63,896 nucleotides of DNA from the NCBI GenBank assembly GCA_002238645.1, contig MPMT01000021.1, positions 1 to 63,896 of the forward strand, read 5' to 3'. Under the pieces are notes generated by a model. The model did no database searches. It worked only from the letters and a program-made list of their open reading frames with translations, and was not told the DNA's origin. This DNA is from Alphaproteobacteria bacterium bin52. GTDB lineage: Bacteria > Pseudomonadota > Alphaproteobacteria > Thalassobaculales > Thalassobaculaceae. The translations under genes were made by a program, and so were the position numbers. Position 1 is the first letter of the stretch; each line of letters begins with the position of its first letter. Of this stretch, positions 1 to 8,879 are shown piece by piece.

Positions 1-119
1 CCTTCCGGAGCCAGGACAAGTCGGTAACTATATGTTTTTACACGAGTGTCACTCCGGGAACCGCAGGAAAAAAGTGCGAAATTACCCAAATTTCTGTCTG
101 ATCAGCGCAAAAATGTTAA

Positions 120-362
120 ACATGGGTCAAGGCCGGACAGCGCGCCGGGTTCGGGGAACGCTACTTCTCGGTCGATTTCGACAGGTCCGATCATGCCGCC
201 ATCGCGTCGGCCTTTGGCGTGAAGTCCTGGCGGGTGGAAGACCCTGATGCGCTGGAGACGACGCTGCGCCGGGCGGTGGCGCACGACGGCCCGGCGCTGG
301 TCGATGTCATCAGCCAGCCGCTCAACGAGGCGGCGGCCCCGGTGAGCGAGTGGATCGCGTGA
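120..362 (+). pseudogene. C-terminal remnant of a thiamine-diphosphate-dependent enzyme
   Basis: Reading the frame that ends at TGA 360-362 back to a TAA at 117-119 gives about 80 residues that look like the C-terminal tail of the acetolactate-synthase-type TPP enzymes: FGERYFSVDF, then AFGVKSWRVEDPDALETTL, then GPALVDVIS. No start codon or RBS precedes it, and the first 119 bases are AT-richer and do not continue the protein, so the 5' nine-tenths of the gene is gone. The tail overlaps the next gene by GTGA, the usual sign of translational coupling, so this was probably once the first gene of the operon that follows. Seen: tail motifs, frame and junction. Inferred: deletion or insertion at about position 120. 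The exact substrate class cannot be told from the tail. Confidence 0.7.
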
Positions 363-1501
363 GCAACGGCTGCACGGCCGCGTCCCGCCAGACAATCCGC
401 CGGATGCGGGTGCATTGCGTCTCGATCCCGGTCCAGGCCGTCCATTCCCATGGCAGCGGCGACGTCTCGGGTGTCAACAGCGTCATCCTCGAACTGGTGA
501 CCGACGGCGGCATTACCGGGTGGGGGGAGGCATCGCCGTGGCCGGTCTTCACGGGGACCGCGGAGGCCTGCGCTGCGGCGCTGCACGTCCACCTGCGCCC
601 GCATGTTCTCGGCGCCGACCCGGTCCAGGTCGCACGGCACATGGAAACGGCGGACAGGGTCATCGTCGGCTGTCCGGAGGCGAAGGCGGCGCTCGAGACC
701 GCGTTGCTCGATGTCACCGGCCGGATCAGCGGACTATCCGTATCGGAACTGCTCGGCGGCCGCCACCGGAATGCGGTGCCGCTCAGCTTCTCCGTCGCCA
801 ACCCCGACTTCGACGCCGATCTCGAGGACATCGCCCGGATCACCGGTGACGGCGTCGGGATCCTCAAGGTCAAGACCGGGTTCGCGGGCCACGGCTTCGA
901 CCGGATGCGGCTCGAGCGACTGCGCAAGGAGTTCGGTGACGCGCTCAGCATCCGTATCGACTACAATCAGGGGCTGCGGGCCACCGACGCGATCCGGACC
1001 CTGCGCGATCTCGAGGGTTTCGGGCTGACCTTCATCGAGCAGCCGGTCCGCCGGCACGAGCGGGAGGCCCTGGCCGGCATTACCCGCGCGATCGACACGC
1101 CGGTCATGGCCGACGAGTCGGTCTTCGATGCGCGCGAGGCGATGGAAGGGGTGTCGATGCGGCTCGCCGACATCTTCGCACTGAAGATCATGAAGTCGGG
1201 CGGCCTGCGCCGGGCGCTCGAGGTTGCCGCGATCGCGCGGACCGGCGGCATCGATGTCTACGGCGGCTGCATGTTCGAGACCGGTGTTGCGCATGCGGCA
1301 GGGGCGCATCTGATGGCGGCCCTGCCGGAGCTGGAACTCGGCTGCGAGTTCTACATGTCGACCTACTACCTGCGCGAGGACATCCTGGCCGATCCCTTCC
1401 CGGTCCGCGGCGGCATGGTGCATGTTCCCGACGGTCCCGGGCTCGGCGTGACGGTCGACCCGGACCGGCTCGCGTCCTGTCGCACCCGGGTGCTGGAATG
1501 A
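359..1501 (+). CDS. enolase-superfamily enzyme, muconate lactonizing subgroup
   Basis: About 380 residues with the mandelate racemase/MLE fold signature: a KxK motif (LKVKTGF, about K170/K172), a metal-ligand run IRIDYNQ (about D201), FIEQPV (about E227), MADES (about D252), then a second Lys region (ALKIMKSGG) and a late ETG motif in CMFETGVAHAAGAHL. These are the acid/base lysines and metal carboxylates of the muconate-cycloisomerase subgroup, which abstracts a proton alpha to a carboxylate. I chose GTG at 359 because it overlaps the preceding stop as GTGA; ATG 350 and ATG 404 are alternatives. The stop overlaps the next gene by ATGA. Family precedents beside aconitase X or D-amino-acid oxidoreductases include proline-betaine/hydroxyproline-betaine epimerase and an enolase-type cis-3-hydroxyproline dehydratase. 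The superfamily is certain; the reaction here is inference. Confidence 0.88.
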   Translation: MSNGCTAASRQTIRRMRVHCVSIPVQAVHSHGSGDVSGVNSVILELVTDGGITGWGEASPWPVFTGTAEACAAALHVHLRPHVLGADPVQVARHMETADRVIVGCPEAKAALETALLDVTGRISGLSVSELLGGRHRNAVPLSFSVANPDFDADLEDIARITGDGVGILKVKTGFAGHGFDRMRLERLRKEFGDALSIRIDYNQGLRATDAIRTLRDLEGFGLTFIEQPVRRHEREALAGITRAIDTPVMADESVFDAREAMEGVSMRLADIFALKIMKSGGLRRALEVAAIARTGGIDVYGGCMFETGVAHAAGAHLMAALPELELGCEFYMSTYYLREDILADPFPVRGGMVHVPDGPGLGVTVDPDRLASCRTRVLE

Positions 1502-2325
1502 CCGGTACGGGCGCGCGCCCGGCGATGAGGATCGCCCTCGGCGGGTTCGGCAATGTCGCCGGGCAGCTGGTGGAGGCGGTTCGGACCAGGCCGGAGTTCG
1601 AGATCGCGGCCATCTCTGCCCGCGACCTCGACGCCGCCCGTCGACGCGCGGCGCAGCGGGGCCTGAATGTGCCGGTGGTTCCGGCCGACCGGCTTTGCGA
1701 CCATGCCCGGGTGATCGTCGAATGCGCGACCTATGACGCCTTCCGGACCATCGTCGAACCGGCGGTCGCGGCGGGAGCGCATGTTGTCTGCGTGAGCGTC
1801 GGGGCACTAGGCGTGAACCTCGACCTTGTCGACCTCGCCGCGGAAAGCGGCGGAACCATTCACGTGGCCAGTGGTGCCCTGCCCGGGCTCGACATCCTGC
1901 GCGCCGCGCGCGAGAGCGGCCTGCGCTCGGTCAGGCTGGTCTCGCACATCCGGCCGGAATCACTGGCGCACGAGGCCTGGGTGATCGACCGGGGCATCGA
2001 CCTGGGCCCGGCCGGGCACGAGCCGGTTGCGGTCTTTTCAGGCAGTGCGCGCGAGGCCGCGCGGTCATTCCCGCGTCACTTCAATGTTGCCGTCGCGCTG
2101 GCGCTGGCCGGCATCGGGCTCGACGAGACCGAGATCGAGGTGCTCGCCGACGGCCAGCTTGCCGGTGCGCGCCACAGGGTCCACGTGGTCTCTGACGCGG
2201 TGGAACTCGAGATGACCTCTCAGAACCGGCCCTCGCGCGAGAACAGCCGCACCAGCCGCATCGTTGCGCCCAGCATCCTGGCGGCGCTCGGGGAACTCGC
2301 GTCGCCGCTGCGGATCGGGAGTTGA
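1498..2325 (+). CDS. aspartate dehydrogenase-like protein (DUF108/NadX family)
   Basis: 275 residues, the usual size for NAD(P)-dependent L-aspartate dehydrogenase. A Rossmann glycine motif (IALGGFGNVA) lies near the N-terminus. The family catalytic block follows: VIVECATYDA, VCVSVGALG, ASGALPGLDILRA and a C-terminal FSGSAREAARSFPRHFNVA, which carries the conserved His. Enzymes of this family interconvert aspartate and iminosuccinate, feeding NAD synthesis or amino-acid breakdown. There is no nadA/nadC here. The gene sits, overlapping, between an enolase-superfamily enzyme and aconitase X, so it may be a cyclic-imine or amino-acid dehydrogenase of a catabolic route (inference). ATG 1498 overlaps the preceding stop; ATG 1525, just before the Rossmann motif, is an alternative start. 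Confidence 0.85.
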   Translation: MTGTGARPAMRIALGGFGNVAGQLVEAVRTRPEFEIAAISARDLDAARRRAAQRGLNVPVVPADRLCDHARVIVECATYDAFRTIVEPAVAAGAHVVCVSVGALGVNLDLVDLAAESGGTIHVASGALPGLDILRAARESGLRSVRLVSHIRPESLAHEAWVIDRGIDLGPAGHEPVAVFSGSAREAARSFPRHFNVAVALALAGIGLDETEIEVLADGQLAGARHRVHVVSDAVELEMTSQNRPSRENSRTSRIVAPSILAALGELASPLRIGS

Positions 2326-2329
2326 GACG

Positions 2330-3586
2330 GTGCGCCTGACCGACAAGGACCGGTCGATGCTCGATGGAGCGCAGGGTCCGGTCCGGCGCGAGGCGATGGA
2401 AGCACTGGTGCAGCTCGGCGAGGCCTTCGACGCCGAGGCGATGGTCGACATCGGTTACGCGCATGTCCACGCCGGGATGGCGATGTACCTGGGCGATGTC
2501 GAACTCGTGGAACGGCTGGCCCATGATGGCGCACGCATGGCCGTGCCGGCATCGAGCAACATCGCCAATGCCGACATGTCACACTGGCCCGCCACCGGGG
2601 CGCCGGAGAAGCTGGTGACGCTGCAGCGCCGGGCGGAGGCCGCGCACCGGGCCATGGGCAGCAGCCCGTGCTTCACCTGCACGCCGTACTGGGCCGGGCA
2701 CTGGCCGACCTGGAACACCCACATGGTGTCCATCGAGTCCGGCGTGACCGTGTTCTGCAACTCGGTGCTGGGCGCGCGCTCGAACCGGGACGGGTTCTTC
2801 GCCGTCTACGCCGGGCTGACCGGGCGTTATCCGAACTTCGGGCTGCACCTCGACGCCAACCGTCGGCCGACGCACCGGGTCGTGGTCGAGGCCGGTGCCC
2901 GGGGAACCTCGGATCATACCGCGCTCGGTTATGCCGTCGGCCGGCAGGTGACGAACGGGATACCGCTGGTCTCGGGACTGGGCCGCCGGCCCGATCTCGA
3001 CGAACTCGATGCGCTTGGGGTCGGAATGGCAACCTCGGGCGGGGTGGCCATGTTCGTGCTGCCGGGGGTCACGCCGCCGTATGGCGAGGATGACGAATGC
3101 GGGACCGGCCTGCCCGAGATCCACGTGGACGATGCGGGGCTGCGCGCGGTCTACGAGGAGATGTGCAGCCCCGATGCCGCGGGTTTCGACATCGTGCACC
3201 TGGGGTGTCCGCATGCGTCGTTCGAGGAAATGAAGCACTATGCAACCCTGCTCGAGGGCAGGCGGGTTCACGACGGTGCGCAGCTGTGGGTTACCACCAG
3301 CCGCACCGTTCGCGAAATGTCCCGGGATGCCGGGATCCTGCGCACCATCGAGGCATCGGGGGCCAGGGTGATTTCCGATACCTGTCCGATCTCCTGTCAC
3401 TTTGCCCGCACCTGTTCGCCCGACCCGGGGCTCGGGGTCACGCCGCCGGAACTTTCGGCAATCGTGGTGGATTCGGCCAAGCAGGCGCGCTACGTCCGGG
3501 ACATGGTCCACTGTCCGACACTGTTCACCTCCACGGAGAACGCGGTTGCCACGGCGGTGTCCGGACGGTTCGTTCCGCGCTGGTAG
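2330..3586 (+). CDS. aconitase X catalytic (large) subunit
   Basis: About 418 residues matching the AcnX catalytic domain (formerly DUF521). Visible landmarks are SSNIANADMSHWPATG near residue 65, CFTCTPYW, a VESG-like run (SIESG) followed by FCNSVLGARSNRDG, and a late cysteine cluster (DTCPISCHFARTCSP) likely to hold the iron-sulfur or metal ligands. AcnX proteins are non-canonical aconitases: bacterial ones dehydrate cis-3-hydroxy-L-proline to pyrroline-2-carboxylate and archaeal ones dehydrate mevalonate 5-phosphate. Large and small subunits are separate genes here, the type II arrangement. GTG 2330 lies 4 bases after the upstream stop and matches the natural N-terminus (VRLTDKDRSML). Linkage to an enolase-superfamily enzyme and an imine-type reductase favours hydroxyproline-like substrates over mevalonate (inference). 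Confidence 0.9.
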   Translation: MRLTDKDRSMLDGAQGPVRREAMEALVQLGEAFDAEAMVDIGYAHVHAGMAMYLGDVELVERLAHDGARMAVPASSNIANADMSHWPATGAPEKLVTLQRRAEAAHRAMGSSPCFTCTPYWAGHWPTWNTHMVSIESGVTVFCNSVLGARSNRDGFFAVYAGLTGRYPNFGLHLDANRRPTHRVVVEAGARGTSDHTALGYAVGRQVTNGIPLVSGLGRRPDLDELDALGVGMATSGGVAMFVLPGVTPPYGEDDECGTGLPEIHVDDAGLRAVYEEMCSPDAAGFDIVHLGCPHASFEEMKHYATLLEGRRVHDGAQLWVTTSRTVREMSRDAGILRTIEASGARVISDTCPISCHFARTCSPDPGLGVTPPELSAIVVDSAKQARYVRDMVHCPTLFTSTENAVATAVSGRFVPRW

Positions 3587-3592
3587 CCGGGG

Positions 3593-4015
3593 ATGGCGGT
3601 CAGGATCCGCGGACGCGGGGTGGTGAAGGGAACGGCACGGGGCGCCGCGCTGCTGTCGGGCACTCCGATCTCCTTCCTGGGTGACCTCGACATCCGCACC
3701 GGCCGGGTCACCGGCAGACTGAGCGACCTGTGTGGCCGCAGCATCGCCGGACGCATCCTCGTCGTTCCCTCGACCCGGGGCTCGGCCGGGGCCTGGCGCT
3801 TCATCCACCAGCTGCGCCAGCACGAGACCCACCCGATTGCCCTGCTGACAGACGAGCTTCCCGATCCTTCTGTGGTCCAGGGCGCAATCCTCTCCGGCAT
3901 CCCGGTCATCGCCGGCGTCGCCTCTGCCGTCGGCCGGGCTGCGGGCGACAACAGCCTGCTCGCCGTGGATGGTGAAGCCGGAACCGTCGACATCCTCGAC
4001 GAGGGGGTCGGGTAG
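3593..4015 (+). CDS. aconitase X swivel (small) subunit
   Basis: 140 residues matching the AcnX swivel domain (formerly DUF126): an N-terminal GRGVVKGTARGAALLSGTP, then PSTRGSAGAWRFIHQL, and a C-terminal AILSGIPVIAG. This domain closes over the catalytic subunit to form the active site. It starts 6 bases after the large-subunit stop, so the two are co-translated and should form the enzyme together. It ends with TAG three bases before the end of the convergent transporter pseudogene. Nothing is missing compared with the usual small subunit. Confidence 0.9.
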   Translation: MAVRIRGRGVVKGTARGAALLSGTPISFLGDLDIRTGRVTGRLSDLCGRSIAGRILVVPSTRGSAGAWRFIHQLRQHETHPIALLTDELPDPSVVQGAILSGIPVIAGVASAVGRAAGDNSLLAVDGEAGTVDILDEGVG

Positions 4016-4018
4016 CGG

Positions 4019-5169
4019 CTACGCCCCGGTGTTGGCGCCGCGGAAGCGGGCGAGGAAACTCCGGGTACGCGCATTGCGCGGGTGCGCCAGCACCTCCCCG
4101 GCGGTGCCGGCCTCGATCACCTCGCCCCGGTCCATGAACATCACCCGGTCGGCGACATCCTGCGCGAACGCCATTTCGTGGGTGACGACGACCATGGTTG
4201 CGCCGTCCCGCGCCAGGTCCTTCATGACCGTGAGGACGTCGCCGACCAGTTCCGGGTCGAGCGCCGAAGTGACCTCGTCGAACAGCAGCACCCCGGGCGT
4301 CATGGCACGCGCACGGGCGATGGCGACCCGCTGCTGCTGGCCCCCCCGGACAATTCCCGGGGCAGCCGGTCCTCCATTCCCGCAAGCCCGACGCGGGCGA
4401 GGTGGCCGCGCGCATGGGCCAGCGCCTTGACTGCCGGTATTCTCTGGACCACGGCCGGCCCGATCATGACGTTTTCCAGCGCCGTCTTGTGGGCGAACAG
4501 GTCGAATTGCTGGAACACCATTCCGAACCGGGCGCGGAACCGCGCGAGCCGGCGGCCGGTGGGCAGGCTGCGCCGATTGGCGAAGTCTAGTTCGACATCG
4601 CCGAGCCTGAGGGTGCCCGCGTTCGGTTCCTCCAGCAGGTTGAGGCACCTGAGCGTCTTCGACTTGCCGTAGCCGGACGGACCGATGATGACGACGACCT
4701 CGCCGGCGTTGACATCAAAGGAGACGCCGCGGACCGCCTGCGGCAGGATGATGTGCCACATCATCTCCCGCTAGGTCACCCCGATTGCGCGTGCCGCCTG
4801 CCACTGGCCGCGATCGATTGAAATGATACCGCCGCGGAAGATCCCGGTTGCAAAACAGCCCATATAGAGGGTGAGCCCGATGCCGGCCGCGAGCCAGCCG
4901 GGAAGGTCGACCCTGATGATGGTCGGAAGTGCGAAATAGAACCAGATGATCTGCACCAGTACCGGTGTGCACCGGAACAGTTCCACGTAGGCGTGGATCG
5001 GAGCCGTCAGCCACCAGCGGTTGGCAAGCAGGCCCATGCCGCAGACCACGCCGATGAGCAGGCCCCCGGCCACCGTTCCGATCGCGTAGGCCAGCGTGAT
5101 CAGCAGCCCGCCGAGCCTCTACTACTCGTACCCGATGATGACGGTGAAAAAATCCCAGTTGTGGTCCAT
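4019..5169 (-). pseudogene. decayed polar amino-acid ABC transporter: permease fused to ATPase
   Basis: One reading frame from ATG 5169 begins as a HisM/GlnP-type permease (MDHNWDFFTVIIGYE). It meets two consecutive TAG codons at 5119-5124, continues through the membrane core (ELFRCTPVLVQIIWFYFALP) to QAARAIGVT, hits a third TAG at 4771-4773 and resumes with MMWHIILPQAVR, the end of the permease EAA loop. It then runs without a gap into the middle of an ATPase ([14 protein letters not shown], Walker A GPSGYGKS). The permease tail, the intergenic gap and the ATPase start are deleted. At a run of seven C (about 4341-4347, plus strand) the frame shifts within the ABC signature (ELSGG then [10 protein letters not shown]), and the Walker B half continues to 4019. 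Substrate by context would be an amino acid or hydroxyproline-like compound. The gene cannot yield a working transporter. Confidence 0.88.
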
Positions 5170-5197
5170 GGATCGGTGTCTCCGTCTGCCCGCGGGC

Positions 5198-6442
5198 TCA
5201 GAAGCGGTCGGGGCGGAAGGGCGCGAGGTCGACGCCAGTCGGCCGCCCGGCGGCGAGCTGCGAGATCAGCTTGCCGGTAATCCCGCCCATCGTCAGGCCG
5301 AGATGGTCGTGCCCGAAGGCGAACCAGGCGTTCGGGTGCCGCGGCGAGCGGCCGATCACGGGTCTTGAATCCGGGTGCGAGGGCCGGGGCCCGACCCACT
5401 CGGACACCCGTGCCGACCCGAGTCCCGGGAACAGCGCCGTGCCATGGCGGCGGATCCGCGCCGCGATTGCGGGATTCGCCGGCGCATCCGCGGGCGCGAA
5501 CTCGGCGATCCCGCCGACCCGAACACCGTCGGCCATCGGTGTCACCGCCACGTGCCGGTCGACGGAGATGATGGCGCCGTTCATGGACACGTCGGTCTCG
5601 TGGAACATCGCGTGGTAGCCGCGTTCCGCCTCGAGCGGCACCCTGGTGCCGAGCATGGCCGCAAGCTCGCGCGACCAGACGCCGGCTGCCACGACCACGT
5701 TCTCGACCGGCATGTCGCCTGTCCCGGTCTTCAGCGCGCGCACGCCACCCGGACCAATCTCGAAGCCGTGGACTGCCGTTCTCTCTATTCGCCCCCCACG
5801 TCGCCGGAACAGCCCTGCCAGCGCCTGCACAAGGCGCAACGGATCGAGGGTGTGCGAGAAATCGGCAACCCTGAACGCGCGAACCACCGCGCAACTGAGC
5901 GCCGGCTGGACTTGGCGCGCCTCGTCGCCGTCGAGCAGGTCCATCTGAACGCCGTTGCGCCGGCGCAGGTCGAATGCCAGGGCAGCGGCCTCGAAGGACA
6001 CTTCGCTCTCGAAAGTGAACATCAGCCCTGTGCGGCTCATCAGGTGCCCGGCGCCCGCCTCCGCGATCAGCGGATCGACAGCGTCGTGAACGTGGTCGAG
6101 CAGGCTTTGCCGGGCGGCGGCGTTGGCCTCGACCCGCTGCGGGGCGGCATTGGCGATGAAGCGCAGGAACCACGGCAACGCGCGAAAGGCATGTCCGCGC
6201 CGCAGCACCAGGGGTGCATCGGGATCAAGCATCATGCCCGGTACCTTGCGCAGGATGCCCGGCATTGCGGCGGGTGGACACGACGCCACGCCGAAACCGC
6301 CCAGATTGCCGCTCGAGGCCGCTTCGCCCGGGCCGGCGCGATCGACCAGCGTGACCTCGAATCCCTCGTTCTGCAGGTAGAGCGCACAGCAGGTGCCGAC
6401 CATGCCAGCGCCGATGACCGCAATGGAGTGTGTGGTGGCCAT
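5198..6442 (-). CDS. FAD-dependent D-amino-acid dehydrogenase-like oxidoreductase
   Basis: 414 residues of the DAO/DadA family. An N-terminal dinucleotide site (IAVIGAGMVGTCCALYLQ) is followed by VDRAGPGEAASSGNLGG, a middle VVVAAGVWSRELA, and a C-terminal flavin-contact segment (RPVIGRSPRHPNAWFAFGHDHLGLTMG). DadA-type enzymes oxidise D-amino acids, including D-proline and cis-4-hydroxy-D-proline, to imino acids and pass electrons to the respiratory chain. I start at ATG 6442, preceded by GGGAGCGG; the longer frame to 6544 adds residues unlike the family. It lies 28 bases upstream of the broken transporter on the same strand, facing the aconitase X operon. That pairing suggests a D-amino or D-hydroxyamino acid pathway, though no substrate-specific residue is evident. 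Confidence 0.87.
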   Translation of the reverse strand: MATTHSIAVIGAGMVGTCCALYLQNEGFEVTLVDRAGPGEAASSGNLGGFGVASCPPAAMPGILRKVPGMMLDPDAPLVLRRGHAFRALPWFLRFIANAAPQRVEANAAARQSLLDHVHDAVDPLIAEAGAGHLMSRTGLMFTFESEVSFEAAALAFDLRRRNGVQMDLLDGDEARQVQPALSCAVVRAFRVADFSHTLDPLRLVQALAGLFRRRGGRIERTAVHGFEIGPGGVRALKTGTGDMPVENVVVAAGVWSRELAAMLGTRVPLEAERGYHAMFHETDVSMNGAIISVDRHVAVTPMADGVRVGGIAEFAPADAPANPAIAARIRRHGTALFPGLGSARVSEWVGPRPSHPDSRPVIGRSPRHPNAWFAFGHDHLGLTMGGITGKLISQLAAGRPTGVDLAPFRPDRF

Positions 6443-6560
6443 TTCCGCTCCCGGTTTGCCCAGGGCAGGGTTGCACATCGCACCGGTGGAACCAATTGAG
6501 AGGGACGAGCCCCGCCGCCCGCGGCGGGCGGTTCGACCCCGCATGGATCCCGACAGGGCA

Positions 6561-6590
6561 TTGAAGGCAGGGACCGGTTCAGTCTATTGT
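6561..6590 (+). promoter_or_regulatory. sigma-70-like promoter for rodZ-ispG-hemA operon
   Basis: TTGAAG at 6561-6566 and TATTGT at 6585-6590 are separated by 18 bases, a good match to the -35/-10 consensus in an otherwise GC-rich gap between divergent genes. Transcription would begin near 6597, downstream of ATG 6592, which favours ATG 6649 as the rodZ start. Confidence 0.5.
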
Positions 6591-6648
6591 AATGTGGAAG
6601 TCCTCGGGTGAACCGGGCGGGGCCAAGGCCGGGCAGGTGAACAGGTTG

Positions 6649-7701
6649 ATGAGATCAGTCCTCGCGCATCTCGGAAACATGCTGTTTCTCAACAGGAAAC
6701 AGCGGGAGCCTTTCGGGTCTGATGCCGGGGAAGAACCCATCGTCTGCAACGACCTTCACGGAGAACTCGCCACCATACTGAGCGAGACGCGCCGGCGCGC
6801 CGGGCTGACACTGCAGGATGTGGCGCGGGATCTCCATATCCAGAAGAGATATCTCGAGGCGGTCGAGCGGGCGGACTTCAAGGCATTGCCGGGCGAGGTC
6901 TATGCCTTCGGATATGTCCGCAGCTACGCGCGCTACCTCGGTCTCGACGCCGAGCAGGCGTTGCAGATGTTCAAGGCCCAGGCCCATGCGCTCGCCCATC
7001 GCCCGCGCATGCAGTTCCCCGAACCGTCGCCGGAAGGCCGCCTGCCGGGCGCCGCGATCATCCTGGTCGCGTCGGCGCTGGTGGTGATGATCTATGCGGG
7101 CTGGTACTACACCAGCATTTCCGATCCTGCGGTGATTGAACCGGTCGCACAGGTGGACGAGGCCGAGCCGGACGCAGGTGACGTTCACTCGGTCGATGCC
7201 GGTACCGCGATCGCCGCCGTTCCGGTCGGCGAGGAGGACGCGGATCCTGATTCGCGGTACTCGCTTGCAGGCCCCGCAATCACGGGTGAGGGGGACGTGT
7301 CGCTGGCCGCGGCCGCGCCGCTGCCCGACCAGGAAACGGCGGCGGGCGAACCGACTCCGCTGTTGCCCGTACTCCGCTCCGTCGTCCACGGTGTGCGGGA
7401 ACCGGCATCCGGGCCGGCCATCGGTGGCACCCCGGCACCGGCGCGGGTGGAGATCGTGGCCAGCGCCGACAGCTGGGTCCACGTCAAGGAATTCGACACC
7501 ACGCTCGTCATGTCACGGGTGCTGCGGTCCGGCGAAACCTACAGTGTCCCCGACAGGTCCGGGCTGACTCTTTCGACCACCAATGCCGGCGGCATCATGG
7601 TTATTGTCGATGGACGCCGTTTGCCCAGCCTCGGCGCATCGGGTGATGTCGTCCGCGACATCGATCTCGATCCGGAGACGCTTGCCGGTCGCCTCGACTG
7701 A
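6649..7701 (+). CDS. rodZ: RodZ-like cytoskeletal protein (helix-turn-helix + DUF4115)
   Basis: About 350 residues with the RodZ layout. A Cro/RodZ-type HTH domain (residues about 40-105) contains the near-diagnostic run [18 protein letters not shown] and [18 protein letters not shown]. One membrane helix ([20 protein letters not shown], about 134-154) precedes a long acidic/proline-rich linker and a C-terminal DUF4115 beta domain ([17 protein letters not shown] to the end). RodZ links the MreB cytoskeleton to the inner membrane and controls rod shape. It is followed by ispG, a very common pairing. ATG 6649 fits the predicted promoter and has an AGGTG-like site upstream; ATG 6592 and 6679 are alternatives. 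Confidence 0.85.
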   Translation: MRSVLAHLGNMLFLNRKQREPFGSDAGEEPIVCNDLHGELATILSETRRRAGLTLQDVARDLHIQKRYLEAVERADFKALPGEVYAFGYVRSYARYLGLDAEQALQMFKAQAHALAHRPRMQFPEPSPEGRLPGAAIILVASALVVMIYAGWYYTSISDPAVIEPVAQVDEAEPDAGDVHSVDAGTAIAAVPVGEEDADPDSRYSLAGPAITGEGDVSLAAAAPLPDQETAAGEPTPLLPVLRSVVHGVREPASGPAIGGTPAPARVEIVASADSWVHVKEFDTTLVMSRVLRSGETYSVPDRSGLTLSTTNAGGIMVIVDGRRLPSLGASGDVVRDIDLDPETLAGRLD

Positions 7702-7757
7702 ACAGCACCGGGGACTGCCATGATCCCCTCTCACGGCCGACTTGCGGGACAACTGTC

Positions 7758-8879
7758 ATGAGCCTGCGTCCATACCGGGACATTGCCCGGCGACGGTCAC
7801 GCCAGATCAGGGTCGGACCCGTTGCGGTCGGCGGCGATGCGCCGATCAGTGTCCAGACCATGACCAACACCCCGACCAGCGATTCGGCCGCAACCCTGCG
7901 CCAGATCGAGGCCTGCGCCGAAGCGGGCGCCGATATCGTGCGGGTTTCCTGCCCGGACCAGGATTCGACCCGGGCCCTGCGCGAAATCGTTGCCGGGTCC
8001 CCGGTTCCGATCGTTGCCGACATTCATTTCCACTACCGCCGCGCCATCGAGGCGGCAGAGGCGGGTGTCGCGTGCCTGCGCATCAATCCGGGCAACATCG
8101 GCAAGCCGGAGCGCGAGCGCGAGGTGGTCCGCGCGGCCCTCGATCATGGCTGTTCGATTCGCATCGGGGTGAACGCGGGGAGCCTCGAGCGGCCGTTGCT
8201 CGAGAAGTACGGCGAGCCCTGTCCGGCTGCCATGGTCGAGAGCGCACTCGGCCACATACGGATCCTCGAGGACAACGATTTCTTCGAGTTCAAGATCAGC
8301 GTGAAGGCCTCGGACGTGTTTCTCGCGGTGGCGGCCTACCGCGAGCTGGCGACCGTGACCGACTACCCGCTGCACCTCGGCATCACCGAGGCGGGAGGAT
8401 TGCGCGCCGGTACCGTCAAGTCCTCGATCGGTCTCGGGGTGCTGCTGTGGGAGGGCATCGGCGACACTCTGAGGGTCTCGCTGTCGTCGGACCCGGTCGA
8501 CGAGGTCAAGGTGGGCTATGAGCTGCTGAAGTCGCTGGGATTGCGTCACCGCGGCGTCACCGTCATCTCCTGCCCGTCCTGCGCCCGCCAGCAGTTTGAC
8601 GTGATCGAGACCGTGCGCGAGCTCGAGGACCGGCTGTCGCACGTGACCACGCCAATGACGGTCTCGGTGATCGGGTGCGTGGTGAACGGACCCGGCGAGG
8701 CGCGGCTGACCGATATCGGCCTGACCGGCGGCGGGCGCGGAACCCACCAGGTCTACCTCGCGGGCGTTCCCAACCATCGGCTGCGGGACCGGTCGGTCGT
8801 CGATCACCTGGTCGAGTTGGTCGAACATAAGGCTCTCGAGATCGAAGCCGCCAGGGAGACCGCCGACGCGGCGGTATGA
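7758..8879 (+). CDS. ispG: 4-hydroxy-3-methylbut-2-en-1-yl diphosphate synthase (IspG)
   Basis: 373 residues covering the whole bacterial IspG. The N-terminal TIM barrel shows [25 protein letters not shown] and [11 protein letters not shown]. The C-terminal 4Fe-4S domain carries CPSCARQQ near residue 270 and [10 protein letters not shown] near 305, supplying the three cluster cysteines. IspG performs the reductive ring opening of methylerythritol cyclodiphosphate in the MEP isoprenoid pathway. It lies 56 bases after rodZ, and its stop overlaps the hemA start (ATGA), so the genes are probably one transcript. Confidence 0.97.
   Translation: MSLRPYRDIARRRSRQIRVGPVAVGGDAPISVQTMTNTPTSDSAATLRQIEACAEAGADIVRVSCPDQDSTRALREIVAGSPVPIVADIHFHYRRAIEAAEAGVACLRINPGNIGKPEREREVVRAALDHGCSIRIGVNAGSLERPLLEKYGEPCPAAMVESALGHIRILEDNDFFEFKISVKASDVFLAVAAYRELATVTDYPLHLGITEAGGLRAGTVKSSIGLGVLLWEGIGDTLRVSLSSDPVDEVKVGYELLKSLGLRHRGVTVISCPSCARQQFDVIETVRELEDRLSHVTTPMTVSVIGCVVNGPGEARLTDIGLTGGGRGTHQVYLAGVPNHRLRDRSVVDHLVELVEHKALEIEAARETADAAV

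Noticed and set aside
4771..5124. Amber codons in the permease (and at 63445 in the dioxygenase) as possible recoding, e.g. pyrrolysine or suppressor tRNA
   Set aside because: TAG is used as an ordinary terminator by many intact genes here (both aconitase X subunits, clpB, LysE, DUF1989, the family 5 binding protein), and the same loci carry frameshifts or deletions, so pseudogenisation is simpler.
5375..6499. 374-codon plus-strand frame opposite the D-amino-acid dehydrogenase
   Set aside because: The opposite strand encodes a clear DAO-family protein with flavin motifs and an RBS.
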